DNA of 64,000 bases from JANJWP01 sp964482035 (GTDB lineage: Bacteria > Patescibacteriota > Gracilibacteria > BD1-5 > UBA2023), in the NCBI GenBank assembly GCA_964482035.1, contig CAYZVC010000001.1:248001-312000 (forward strand), in the 5' to 3' direction. Made by a program: the position numbers and the translations under genes. Of this stretch, positions 28,367 to 39,220 are shown in pieces (positions within the stretch are counted from its first letter, which is position 1; every line of letters starts with the position of its first letter). The notes below the pieces were generated by a model that did no database searches, was not told where the DNA came from, and saw nothing but the letters and a program-made list of their open reading frames with translations.

Positions 28367-31300
28367 TTAGTTTTTCCAGCGGTTCGCGATCCATTTCTCT
28401 ACCGGCGCGGTATCGGCGACGGAAATCTTGGTGTCGATTTTCTGTCCGTTCAGATCCAATTCGACGCGTATGGTCCCCTTGGGTTCGCCGAGGAGGAATT
28501 CTTTGAAGTCCACGAGGTCGGCCTTGGCGGCTACGCGGGGAATCTTGATGACGAAGATTTCGTCGTGCGGCTTGTCGCCGCCGTCTTCGCCCCCTTCGGT
28601 GGAGAAGTCGTAGAACGAAACCTTCGCGTTCGGGTCGAAGAGCTTCATGTCCATCGCCTGTTCGCGTACTGAGGTGATAGTGTTGTTGCGGATGGCGTTG
28701 GCGACCACCGAGATTTCGGCGTTTTCGAGCGAGCACTTGAGTCCGCCTTCGACGAGGACGATCTTGTCTTCTTCGAGGAGTTTCCCCAGAGTTTCGTAGT
28801 CTTTGGGGAAGATGACGATGGTGAAACGGAAGTCGAAGCTGTCGCAGTTCGCGATGGCCATCATTTTGCCCGTCTTGGTCTGCACGTTGCGGACGCCCGT
28901 GACGTACCCGAGGAAACGCACGCGCGGGTCGCGTTCCTTCTTCTTGGGGTCTTTGGCTTCCTTGCCCTTCGGAGCGTCGTCGTCGGTGGGCGGCGGCCCG
29001 TCTTCGGTGGCTGCGGCGCCCGGCTTGGGTTTTTCCGCTACGGCAGCGCGAGCCGGTCCGTCTTCGCCGATTTCTTCTCCGGAATCCGCGTCGAACGATT
29101 CGTGTTCGGCGAGCTTCTTCTTGAATTCCTTTACGTGTTCGGCACCGATGGTGCGCTTGTCGATATACGCCTTGAGCCCGTCGAGCGCGTGGCCCGAGAC
29201 CGAGTACCCGATGGAGACCTTTTCGCCCTTGATCTTCTCTTCGTAGGTCATGGGCTTGGCCGGTTCGAGGTTGAAGCGGAGGTGCTCCATCTCGACGTGC
29301 CCCATGTCGAAGAGGCCGATCTGCGCGGTTTCGTTCTTATGTTCGTGTTCCTTGGCGTACGCCGTCATCTTGGGGATGGAAGCGAGTAGGCTCGCGCGTT
29401 CGCCGAAACGGTCCAACGCCCCGGAGAGCGTGAGCGCTTCGAGCGTCTTGCGGTTGACCACGTCGGAGCCGCCTTCGGTGAGGAAGTCGAGGATGGTTTC
29501 GTACGGCTTGTTCTCGCGACCCTTGCGGATGGCTTCGATCGGCGCGTCGCCGAGACCCTTGATGGCCTTCAGTCCGAAACGGATGTTCTTCTTGTCGATG
29601 TAGGTGAAGTGCTTCATGGATTCTCCCAAGTCCGGCGGAAGCACCGTGATGCCCTTCGCCTTGCACTCTTCGATTTCCATGGTGATGCGCTCGGTGTCTT
29701 CCTCGTCGGATACCATGAGCGCCGTCATGAACTCGGTGGGGTAGTACGCCTTGAGGAACGCCGTCTGGTATGAAATCATCGAGTAGCACGCCGCGTGCGA
29801 CTTGTTGAACGAGTAGTCGGCCGCCGGCATGACCATCTTTTCGTAGATGAACTCCGACGTTTCCGGCTTGTATCCGTTGGTTTCGGCCGCCTTTTTGACG
29901 AAGTCGATCTTGATCTTTTCGACGACTTCGCGGATTTTCTTACCGACTCAACGGCGCAGGACGTCCGCCTCGCCGAGCGAGAAGCCGCCCATCGACTGCG
30001 AAAGCTGCATGAGCTGCTCCTGGTAGACCGCGATTCCGTACGAGACGTCCAAGTACGGGCCGAGGTCGCGCTGGAGTTTGGCGGATTCTTCCTTCACGGT
30101 GTCCCGTCCGTAGCGCTTCATGAGCGTCTGTTCGAGTTCTTCCATCATGTAGGAAACCTTTTCGATTCCCGCTTTGCGCCGGATGTAGACCGGAATGAAC
30201 GCCATCGGCCCCGGACGGTACAGGGCTACCATAGCGATGATGTCTTCGAACTTATTCGGTTTCAGTTCCTTGAGGTATTTGCGCATACCCGCGGATTCAA
30301 ACTGGAATACGCCGGTCGTGTCGCCTTCCGCGAAGACCTTGAAGACGTTTCGGTCTTCGTAGTCGATCGCGAGCATGTCGATGTCCACGCCGTGCTGGCC
30401 TTTGATGATCTTGAGACAGCGTTCGATGATGGTGAGGTTGCGGAGCCCAAGGAAGTCCATCTTGAGAAGCCCGAGGTCTTCGAGCGGTTTCGCCGAAAAC
30501 TGCGTGACCGTGGTCGCCACGTCTTTCGGCGGATGTTGCAAGGGCGTATAGTCGGTCATCGGGCGCGGCGCGATGATTACGGCACACGCGTGGACGCCGA
30601 GCTGACGGACCGAACCTTCGAGACGGAGCGCGTTCTGCACGACCTTCGAATAGCGCGGGTCGCCTTCGACCGCGTTTTTGAATTCCACCGATTCTTCGAG
30701 CGCGTCTTTCAGTTTGGTGCCCGGTTTGCTCGGGATGAGCGAAGCGAGCTTGTTCATTTCCTGGAAGGGGATTCCCAGGACTTTTCCTACGTCCTTCACC
30801 GCCGCGCGGGCCGCCATCGTGCCGAAGGTCGCGATCTGCGCGACGTGGTCGTGGCCGTACTTGTTGCGGACGTATTCCAAAACGCGTTCGCGGCCTTCGT
30901 CCGAAAAGTCGACGTCGATGTCCGGCATGGATACGCGGGACGGGTTCAAAAAGCGCTCGAAAAGGAGGCCGTACTTGAGCGGGTCGGTGTCCGTGATTCC
31001 CGAAAGGTACGCGAGGAGCGCGCCTGCCGCCGATCAGCGTCCCGGCCCTACCGGAACCCCGTTGTCCTTGGCCCAGTTGATGAAGTCCGAGACGATGTTG
31101 AAGTATCCGTTGAAGCCCATGAGGTCGACGACGGTGAGTTCGTAGTCGATACGGTCGGTGATTTCTTTTTTCTTGTCGTCCATCGCGGCGACTACCGCGT
31201 TCGTACCCGGCGTGCGGTACGCCTGCGAGAGCGAAATGAGTTCGCCGAGCGACATGTCGGAGAGCTTCTTGTCCGGCGTGGGAACGTCGAGCTTATGGAT

Positions 31301-32353
31301 GAGTTCCGTTACGGCGTCTTCGTCGAGACCGAAGTCGAAACGGCGGTTGAGGCCCGAGTAACACAGGCGGCGAAGATCCCATTCTTCGTCCCCGATTTCG
31401 CGGATTTTCGGACCGTCGCCCGAATGTTTCGCGTTGATGGCGCGCACTTTTTCGATGTATTCCTCGTATTTGACGTGCGAGGCCGGAGGAAGTTCGAATT
31501 TGGGAATGAGCGTCTGGCCGTAGGGGATGTCGAGGTGGATTTTTTCGAGGATTTCCATCGTCGCCGAAACGGCGCGCGGGCAGTACGCCAAAAGTTCCGC
31601 CATCTCTTCCGCGGAGCGCAGCGAATAGTCGCCTTCGATGAGGCTCGTGCGGTCGGGGTCTTCGAGCGGTCGGCCGGAGCCGATGCACGAGAGGAGGTCC
31701 TGCGCTTCGTTGTCGTCCTTCTTGGCGTAGTAGACGTGGTTGGTGCCCACGATCGGGTATCCGAACTTGTTGGAGAGTTCGATGAATCCCTGGTTGACCT
31801 TGGATTGGATGCCGCGGTCGGGGTGTTCGAGGATTTCGAGGTAGAAATCGCCCTTTCCGAAGATCGATTCGTAGAATTCCACGCGTTCGCGGAGGAACGA
31901 TTCGTCCTTGCCGGTGATGACGTGCTGCGCGATTTCCCCGGTGTGGTCGCCCGAGATGGCGAGAAGCCCTTCCTTATGCTGTTGGAGCATGTCGAAGTCG
32001 ACGCGCGGTTTGCCGTAATAATACCCCTCCAAATACGACTTGGTGACGAGCTGGATGAGGTTCTGGTATCCCGTGAAGTCCTTGGCGATGACGACGAGCT
32101 GGTAGATGTCGTTGTCCTTGTCGCGGTTTCCGGCGCCCTTGCGCGAAATTTGGAATTCGACGCCGACGATGCCCTTGATGCCTTCGCTTTTGCAGGCCTT
32201 GTAGAATTCGAAAGCGCCGTACATGTTTCCCGCGTCGGTGAGCGCCACCGCCGGCATGCCGAGTTCTTTGGCCCGTTTCGCGTAACTGCCGGGCTTTCAG
32301 AGGCCGGAAAGAAACGAATAATGCGAGTGGACGTGAAGGTGGACGAACGACAT
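28367..32353 (-). CDS. dnaE: DNA polymerase III alpha subunit
   Basis: Main replicative polymerase; 1,328 residues. N-terminal PHP domain opens HLHVHSHYS; the catalytic Asp cluster MPDIDVDF lies near residue 476; helix-hairpin-helix and OB (VRFLGYVTGVRNVQTKTGK) regions follow. Three TGAs are read as Gly: codon 19, codon 440 and codon 802. Codon 440 sits in VGPGR-G-SAAG, one of the most conserved bacterial motifs, where Gly is invariant, the best single proof of the code in this window. An unusual Asp/Glu/Lys/Pro-rich insert of ~50 residues precedes the OB domain. No separate proofreading domain is visible. Confidence 0.97.
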
Positions 32354-32495
32354 GTTTGCGCGGGGTAGGGGAGGCGTGTTCGCGTATGCGGCGCCGGACG
32401 GGAATTCGCTTTCGGACGAATCCCGTGGAGTGTATCCGTGACTCGGGTTTTTGCAAAGCCGCGGCACATGTTTTCTCCATCGTTTTTTTAGCCTG

Positions 32496-32524
32496 TTGCG
32501 TTCACAAAAAGCATATCGTATAAT
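32496..32524 (+). promoter_or_regulatory. Promoter next to an ATG (candidate leaderless transcript)
   Basis: -35 TTGCGT (32496-32501), 17-base spacer, -10 TATAAT (32519-32524). The ATG at 32531 is only 7 bases past the -10 and so would sit at or near the transcription start. Confidence 0.6.
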
Positions 32525-32530
32525 ATTTCC

Positions 32531-33331
32531 ATGAACGGCATGTCGCCCATACCGGATTCGCCACAATCCGCCCGCTCTTCCGCGAACGCCCAGACTTCGC
32601 CCGGTTTCGCGTTCATGAAAGACGTGCTTTCCGCATGCATGAAGCTCACTTCCGACGAAATCGCCCACGCGTCCCGAGGAGGCGAAGCGTATTTCGTTTC
32701 CGCTCCCAAAGGCGGTGCGCGTCTCGTGGGAAAGAAAGAAGAAATCCCCGAGCGCGCGGTGGGTATCGACGTCGAATCCGCCATCCGCCGTTCCGGTATT
32801 TTCGGGAAGAATTTTCCCGATCTCCTCCCGGGCGACGTCGTAGAGCACATCGTGCTCGGCGGAAGCGGAAAGGAAGAATACGACGTCCGGTACGCCGATA
32901 TCAAACGCCGGGAAATCAAAGTCGCCGATCTGCTCCGCGCCGCCAAAGAATCATTCAAAGAGTCCGACACCGTTGGCGAAGTCACCGAGCTTTTCGCCTG
33001 AGACCGCATGTTCGTACGTTTCGAAGAACATGGCGAACTCTACTCGATTACTGTGAAGGATTCGTCGGTAAGCATTCCCAAACGGCTTCCTGACGGCAGC
33101 CAATCGCCTTCGAAAAACCTCCGCGCGGCCATGTGCGAAATCGCCTACCGGGTGAAGGATCCGAATTCTGGAACCTACGTCGAGAAGAGCCTTCTTTGAA
33201 TCATGCGCCTGCCCATTTCCCGCGGAACGAGAATGGTTTTTTCCGACAGGGGGAAGGTCGTTCCCGAACTTTCCGCGAACCCGATCCACAAGATTCAGCT
33301 TCGGCGCTCGAAGAACGAAACCCGGCAATAA
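32531..33331 (+). CDS. Uncharacterised 266-residue protein
   Basis: TGAs at 32999-33001 (codon 157) and 33197-33199 (codon 223) are read as Gly; TAA ends the gene at 33331. No signal peptide or membrane helix. The first half is mixed alpha/beta (KLTSDEIAHASRGGEAYFVS, then LLPGDVVEHIVLGGSG); the middle has a beta-rich part (MFVRFEEHGELYSITVKDSS). I do not recognise a family. It is divergent from dnaE. If translation stopped at the first TGA, a 156-residue protein would result; the uninterrupted downstream frame favours the long form. Confidence 0.6.
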
Positions 33332-33348
33332 AACCCCGCATTTTCCTT

Positions 33349-33376
33349 TTGTCGCCCCCGGCCTTTCCCGTATACT
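33349..33376 (+). promoter_or_regulatory. Promoter of the P-loop kinase gene
   Basis: -35 TTGTCG (33349-33354), 16-base spacer, -10 TATACT (33371-33376), 35 bases before the ATG at 33411. Confidence 0.5.
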
Positions 33377-33410
33377 CGGCCGGTATTTTTTTCGGTAACC
33401 CCTTCCGCCC

Positions 33411-33983
33411 ATGTCCGCAATGCGCTCTCGCCTCGTCATCGGCCTCGCCGGATCCATCGGCGCTGGAAAGGGTACCGCCGCCGCCTACTTCGAGCGCCGC
33501 TACGGAGCGGAAGTCTTTCTCTTCTCCGATCCGTTCCGCAAAATCCTCGAAGTCCTCCAAATGGACGTTTCCCGCGCGAACATGCAGCAGCTCTCGAGCG
33601 TTCTCCGCGCATCGTACGGACAAGACATCCTCTCCAACGTCGCCAAGAAGGCCATCGATTGTTCGCACCGCCGCGTCGTGGTCATCGACGGAGCCCGTCG
33701 CGTTTCCGACCTCGAAGGCATCGCCTCCGACGAGAATTTCCGCCTTCTCTATATCGACGCCGATCTCCGAACCCGTTACGACCGCGTCGTCCGCCGCGCG
33801 CAGAACCGTGGCGACAGCGAAAAGTCGTTCGAGGAATTCTGCAAAGAAGAAAACGGCGAAGCCGAATCCGCTACCAAGGGTTTGAAAGAAAACGCCCACA
33901 CCGTCATCAATAACGATATCGGCGAATCCGAATTCTACGCAGCTATCGACGCGTTCGTTCTCGAACACCTCGGTACGCCGTAA
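33411..33983 (+). CDS. P-loop kinase resembling dephospho-CoA/nucleotide kinases
   Basis: 190 residues. Walker A GSIGAGKGT near residues 14-22, followed by SDPFRKILE; a strand-loop VVVIDGARRVSDL (Walker B-like) and RLLYIDAD, then an Arg-rich lid (RTRYDRVVRRAQNRGD). The order matches the dephospho-CoA kinase / NMP kinase superfamily, which phosphorylates small molecules with ATP. The exact substrate is uncertain because the substrate-binding motifs are not decisive. No TGA codons. Transcribed from its own promoter. Confidence 0.75.
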   Translation: MSAMRSRLVIGLAGSIGAGKGTAAAYFERRYGAEVFLFSDPFRKILEVLQMDVSRANMQQLSSVLRASYGQDILSNVAKKAIDCSHRRVVVIDGARRVSDLEGIASDENFRLLYIDADLRTRYDRVVRRAQNRGDSEKSFEEFCKEENGEAESATKGLKENAHTVINNDIGESEFYAAIDAFVLEHLGTP

Positions 33984-34022
33984 TTTTCGGATGAGGGAAA
34001 TGGAAAGCCCCCGCCGCACCCC

Positions 34023-34050
34023 TTGCCCGCATCCCGTTTCCGCGTATACT
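34023..34050 (+). promoter_or_regulatory. Promoter of the moxR-to-murG gene run
   Basis: -35 TTGCCC (34023-34028), 16-base spacer, -10 TATACT (34045-34050), 31 bases before the moxR ATG. No clear terminator is seen before the end of murG at 40270, so one transcript could cover six genes. Confidence 0.55.
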
Positions 34051-34081
34051 CGACCGCGTTAGTTCCAAAAGAAAAACGCGC

Positions 34082-35047
34082 ATGTCCGTAGTCGCAGTCA
34101 AAGACGCATACGACGCCCTCCGCTTGGAGATTTCCAAGGCGGTCGTCGGTCAGGAAGACCTTCTCAAAAGCCTCCTCGTAGGCTTCTTTTCCGATGGGCA
34201 CGTCCTCCTCGAAGGCGTCCCCGGCCTCGCCAAGACCCTCGTCGCGGAATCCCTCTCTAAAGCGCTCGACCTCGAAGCGGTGCGCGTGCAGTTCACCCCC
34301 GACCTTCTTCCGTCCGACATCGTGGGAACCGAGACCTACCGTCCCCAGACCGGGGAATTTTCCGTAAAGAAGGGCCCGGTCTTCGCGAACGTCGTCGTCG
34401 CCGACGAAATCAACCGCGCGCCTTCCAAAGTACAGTCCGCCCTCCTCGAAGCCATGCAGGAACGAAAAGTTTCCATCGCGGGCGAATCCTTTCCGCTCCC
34501 GGCGCCGTTTTTCGTGGTCGCCACCATGAACCCGCTCGAAGAAGAGGGAACCTACCCGCTCCCCGAGGCTTCTCTCGATCGCTTCCTTCTCAAGGTCCGC
34601 GTAGACTATCCCAACAAATCCGAAGAAATCGAAATCATGCGCCGCATGTCGGCATCCAGCCTCCCCAAAGTCGGCAAAGTTCTCGGCAAGAAAGAAATCG
34701 TCGCGCTCCGTAAGGCCGTAGAAGACGGCGTCCACGTCGACGACAAGCTCTACTCGTACGTCGCCGACCTCGTCGCCGCTACCCGCGATCCGGCCCTGTT
34801 CGGAATGGACGATTACGCCAAGATGATCGCCTACGGCGCTTCCCCCCGCGCTTCCATCGGGCTCATCCGCGCCGCCAAATCCCTTGCCGCCATCTCCGGG
34901 CGCGACTACGCCGTTCCGGAAGACGTCAAAGCCGTCGCCAAAGAAGTCCTCCGGCACCGTATCGGTCTCGCCTACGAAGCCACCGTTTCCTGAACCGACC
35001 CCGACGCTCTCGTCGAAGCCGTCCTCGCGCACGTTCCCGTTCCTTAA
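34082..35047 (+). CDS. MoxR-family AAA+ ATPase
   Basis: 321 residues. Walker A variant GVPGLAKT, Walker B VVVADEINRAP, sensor 1 FFVVATMNPLEEEGTYPLPEA and sensor 2 ASPRASIGL are typical of MoxR ATPases, which act as chaperones, often with DUF58 and von Willebrand A proteins. One TGA (34991-34993, codon 304) is read as Gly and adds the usual C-terminal tail ending LAHVPVP. A DUF58 gene lies three genes downstream, the common pairing. Confidence 0.95.
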
Positions 35048-35122
35048 ACCGTAGGAGGAAGTCGTCACTTTTGTCAGTTCGGAACGTTTTCCATCCGAAG
35101 CACTCCGTAACTTTTCACGAAT

Positions 35123-36316
35123 ATGTCAGACTTTTACGAGAAGCTTTCCGCCGACATGCCGACGCTCGTCGAGACGTGAATCGTGACCAATTCGCAAGCC
35201 GAAAGGCTGCTGACCCATTACCGTTTGAAACCCGAAGAACCCGCGTCCTCGAAACTCGTCCCTATCCTTTCGGTCATAGGGGCGACGTTCGTAGGCGTCG
35301 GGTTCGTTTTGTATTTCGCTTCGAATTGGGATCTGTTTTCCGATTGGCAGAAGCTCGCGATCCTCGCTACGGCGACCGTTTCGGTCCATGCCGCGGCGTT
35401 CGTATTGCTGTACGTTCGCGATTATCGAAAGACCGGACATGCCATGGCGCTTCTCTGAAGCCTGCTGTACGGCGCTTCCATCTTTTTGGTCGGTCAGACG
35501 TTCAATCTCTGAGGCACGTTCCCCGAAGCGCTGCTCCTGTGGCTCGCGGGCGTGCTCCCCATGGCGTACGTCACCGGTTTGGCGTCTTTTCCGGTCCTTC
35601 TCTCGTTTCTGTTTTCCGCATGGCTTTTCGCGGATTTTTCCGAAACGTATTCCCGATCCGGCGAAGCGGCGCTCGTCTGGGCGCCATCGGTCATCTGAAT
35701 CTTCCTTACGGGGTTGTCGGTTTGGCATGGCGGAAAATACGATTCATTCCGCAAAGCGTTCTCGCGTCTTTGATTTTTCGCACTTCTTTCGTGATTTTTT
35801 CTTTTCACTTTCGAAGGACTGCTCGATACTTTTCCCAGCTGGTCGCACTCGGCCAAGCTGCTCGTTTCTTTTTCCGCCGTCGGGGCCGTAGCGTACTTCG
35901 TAAAGCTCTTGAAAAGCCGTGACGCTTCGCTTCCTTCGCTCTTGCCGGCTTTCCACTTCGTAGCGCTCGCCGCGTTGTTCGCGCTCGTTCCCTGACTTGA
36001 TGTCGGCACTTGGAATCAGCATTATTCTTTCGACCGTCCTTTGGCTACAAAGCTCGTGTTGCTTGTCTTTACCAACGCCTACTTCGTCGCCTTCGCGGTC
36101 GTGGGAATCGCCGCAGGCATCGCGAAGAAGGATTCGTTCACGGTGAACCTTTCGCTCGCGGCAGTGACCGTCTTCGTCTTCGCGAAGTACTTCGACTGGT
36201 TTTTCGACATGATGGATAGGGCGCTCTTCTTTATTTTCTGAGGCGTTCTGTTCGTAACGGTGGGCTTCCTCATCGAACGCCGACGCAAGAAGATTTTGAA
36301 ATCCATTTCCGAATAA
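35123..36316 (+). CDS. DUF2157 family multi-helix membrane protein
   Basis: 397 residues with about ten transmembrane helices. Eight TGAs (35177, 35456, 35510, 35696, 35771, 35792, 35993, 36239) are read as Gly. The N-terminal part (an amphipathic leader, then SSKLVPILSVIGATFVGVG, then LLGSLLYGASIFLVGQTFNL) follows the DUF2157 pattern, in which conserved glycines coincide with TGA codons at 35456 and 35510. The function of DUF2157 is not established, but it is commonly found next to a GDYXXLXY protein, as here. Under the standard code this gene would look like wreckage. Confidence 0.85.
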
Positions 36317-36327
36317 CCGCGCATCCC

Positions 36328-37194
36328 ATGGACAAGAAAATCCTCTTCGCCGCGGCTGCGGCGATCCAAGTGCTCGCGGTGCTCGCCATCGCGGTACGTT
36401 ACGAACTCGTCGACCGGTATTGAACCGAAATCCTCGTCCCCGCGTTCGGGTACGACCCCATGGACGTTTTCCGCTGACAGTATGCCAACGTGACGTACTG
36501 ACCGGTATCGTCTTGGACGGGTTCACTCGATTTCAAGCCGGAAACGTGAAGCAAGGTATACGTTTCGCCCGATATTTCGTCCACCGGAACGTTCGTCGCC
36601 GTGAAATCCGTCACTACGGACAAGCCCTCCGGACTCCCTATTCTCGCGAAAGTCGCCGGATACGATTTCTGAAAGCCCGAGTACCGCTACGAATCGCTCC
36701 CGACTTCGAGCGCGGTACCCGTCTCGGGAACCTTCGTGAACGAATTCGAATACGCGTACGCCGATTCGAAAAACCCCGACGTCGCCGTAACGAAGTTTCT
36801 CGCCGGAAGCGGTGCCATCGCCGGACTCAGCGAAACGTGATCGGTCATCTGACTCTACGGCGACCTGAACGAATGCGCGAGCGGGCTCGAATCCCATTCT
36901 TGGTCGGTTAAGGCCGTCCCCATGCCCGCGACCGACAATGCCGCCTACGAAGCCCGTCAGAAGGAATACCGTGAAAAATGCCGTTCGTTCCCACAGGTGA
37001 CGGTCACCAACGTGAACGTCCCAAGGGTCCTCCGTCTCGATTACTCTGCAGACCGCCTCTTTATCGAAGAATGAACCGGAAGGCCCGTCGAATCCGCTCT
37101 CGCCAAGGGCGGGGTCCTTGCCGTATGGCGCGTCTCCGATTCCGGTAAGGTCGTTCTCCATGGTTTGAAGATCGGAGACTCGGTCATCAGGTAG
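36328..37194 (+). CDS. GDYXXLXY domain protein
   Basis: 288 residues: one N-terminal membrane helix and an extracytoplasmic beta-rich domain. The family hallmark is present as DPMDVFR-G-QYANVTY, where the Gly is a TGA (36475-36477, codon 50). Eight TGAs in total (codons 32, 50, 58, 74, 115, 171, 175, 249). The standard code leaves no ORF long enough to notice on this strand. It starts 12 bases after the DUF2157 gene and the two are likely one membrane complex. Function unknown. Confidence 0.85.
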
Positions 37195-37233
37195 TTTCGG
37201 ACGGTTCCGCCTCCAATAATTTCAGATTCGTAC

Positions 37234-38019
37234 ATGCGTTTTCTCAACCTCTCCAAATTCCGCAACGCCGTGTCGCTTTCGTCGGGAAAGCACGCTTCGG
37301 TCTTTTCCGGCGAAGGTATCGAATTCGGCGGGCTCCGTTCGTATTCCGAAACCGACGACGCACGCGCCATAGACTGGAAAGCGAGTTTGCGCAGCGGCAA
37401 GACCCTCGTCAAAACCTTCGTCCCAGACCGCGAAATCCCGGTCTGGTGCGTTATCGACGTGTCCGCGTCCATGGGTTTCTGAGAAGAGGGCGCGACCCGT
37501 TTCGATAAGGCGGTATCTATTTTCGAGCTGGTTTCGGCGAGCGCCGTATGAGCGGGAAATCGTTCCGGGGCGATCGCGTATGCCGGGGATCGGATCCGAA
37601 TCCTCAAGCCCACGCTTTCCCATGCCGAAATCCGTCGCTTCGTAACGGCGCTCCGCAATGATTTCGAAACGCTCGCCCCCCTTCCTTCCGCATCCGTTCC
37701 CATGAGGGAAGTCGCTGAAAAAATCCGCACGAAATCCGCCGTGTTCCTCATTTCCGATCTCCATCCCGATCTTCCGACTGGAATTCGGAAAATCTTGAGG
37801 AATTCCCACGTTTTCTCCATCCGCGTTTCCCATCCGTACGATTCCCGACTCCCGGCACTTTGACTGCCCGTCGCATCCGGCGGTTTTTTCTCAAGGATTT
37901 TCCGTACGAAAGATTCGGCGCGCGTTACCCCGGAGCCTCGAATTCCTTCTGCGGAAATTGGGGTGGGGGACGACCCGTTCCCGGCACTCAACCGACTCCT
38001 GTCCGATCCGCATGCGTAA
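37234..38019 (+). CDS. DUF58 domain protein
   Basis: 261 residues with TGAs at 37480, 37549 and 37861 read as Gly. The DUF58 signature is clear: GGLRSYSETDDARAIDWKAS, then a von Willebrand A-like metal site IDVSASM. DUF58 proteins are typical partners of MoxR ATPases. The stop TAA overlaps the dprA start region (ATG at 38012), indicating translational coupling. Confidence 0.88.
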
Positions 38020-39175
38020 CCACATTCTCGTCCGGCTGCACGCGGCCGGAGCTTCCCATGGCGAACTCCGCCTCTTTTCGAACGTGCTCGAACGTTTACC
38101 CGATTCCATTTCCGATATTCGGACGAACGGGGTCGGAACCGCGTTTTCCGTTTCAGTATCCGATTTTAGGAAACTCCTCGAGGATTCGGGAATTCGTGAG
38201 GACCGGCACGGCGTTTTGGCTTCGGGATTTTTCGAAGAAGCCTCCGTAAAGGCTTTCGATCGTGCGATTGCTGCCTGCTCGCGGGTGGTGACCGAGCGTG
38301 ACGATGAGTACCCGTCAGCGTTCCTCAACATGCCGAGGCGACCTTTCCTGCTCTACGTCCGATGAAGCATTCCGAAACCCGTTTTCTCAATTTCGGTCGT
38401 TGGCTCGAGAAAGGCTTCCCCGTACGGGAAAGAAGTAACCAAACGCTTCGTTACGGCCTTCGTCCGCCATGGTGCGGCCATCGTCTCCGGCGGAGCAGCA
38501 TGAATCGACTCCGAAGCCCACTCCGCGGCAATGTCGGCCGGATGAACCACTCTCGCGTTCGTCGGGACAGGAATCGACGTCGATTATCCGCGCTCTAATC
38601 GGCAACTTTTCGATTCGGTCGTAAGTTCGTGAGGGGCGGTCGTCTCGGCTTTCGCTCCGGGCGCCTGACCAATGGCGTACCATTTTCCCATCCGCAACGC
38701 GTTGGTCGCATGCTTTTCCGACGGTACCCTCGTGACCGAAGCGAGCGAAAAATCCGGAAGCCTCATTACCGCTAAGCTCGCGCTCGATTTTTGAAAAGAA
38801 GTGTTCGCCGTCCCAGGCGACGTCATCCGTTCGTGAAGCCTCTGAGCCAATTCGTTGATCCGCGACGGTTCGGCGAAATGCGTTTCCTCGCCCGAAGACG
38901 CTCTTTGCGAGTTTCAGCAATCCGTGTCGAATCCGAAAGCTTTCGAAAAACCTTCGGATTCGACCGAACGTCCGTCCCATGCGGACCTCCTTGACGGAAA
39001 ACGCCGGTCCTCGCCCGTGTTTTCCGCTCTCTCGAAGTTCGGTTCCTCCGATCCCGAATCCCTCTCCGTCGAAACGGGAGTACCGATCGGAGCCGTTTTG
39101 TCGGAACTCTCGGAACTTGAGATTTCATGATTGGCCTACGGTGATCTTTTCGGGAACTATTCTCTTAAGCCATAA
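38012..39175 (+). CDS. dprA: DNA processing protein DprA (Smf)
   Basis: Loads RecA on incoming single-stranded DNA during natural transformation. 387 residues. All Rossmann-fold blocks are present once TGA is Gly: SVVGSRKASPYG, VSGGAA-G-IDSEAH, G-TTLAFVGTGIDVDYP, HFPIRN, SGSLITAKLALDF-G-KEVFAVPGD and S-G-SL-G-ANSLIRDG. Nine TGAs (codons 118, 164, 178, 207, 219, 261, 275, 278, 373), the most in the window; at least five fall on glycines invariant in DprA. Starts inside the end of the DUF58 gene. With the pilus genes nearby it suggests competence for DNA uptake. Confidence 0.95.
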
Positions 39176-39220
39176 AGTCCATCCGCTCGACAACGGAGGG
39201 CTTTCCAATACAATCGCGGC

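Noticed and set aside
31034..31036. TGA as selenocysteine or tryptophan
   Set aside because: The site is the invariant Gly of VGPGRGSAAG, and there is no SECIS-like need; other TGA sites also match Gly.
35123..39175. The many in-frame TGAs read as a pseudogene or frameshift cluster
   Set aside because: No TAA/TAG interrupts the frames, lengths are normal, and TGAs fall on conserved glycines; decay would give random stops and indels.
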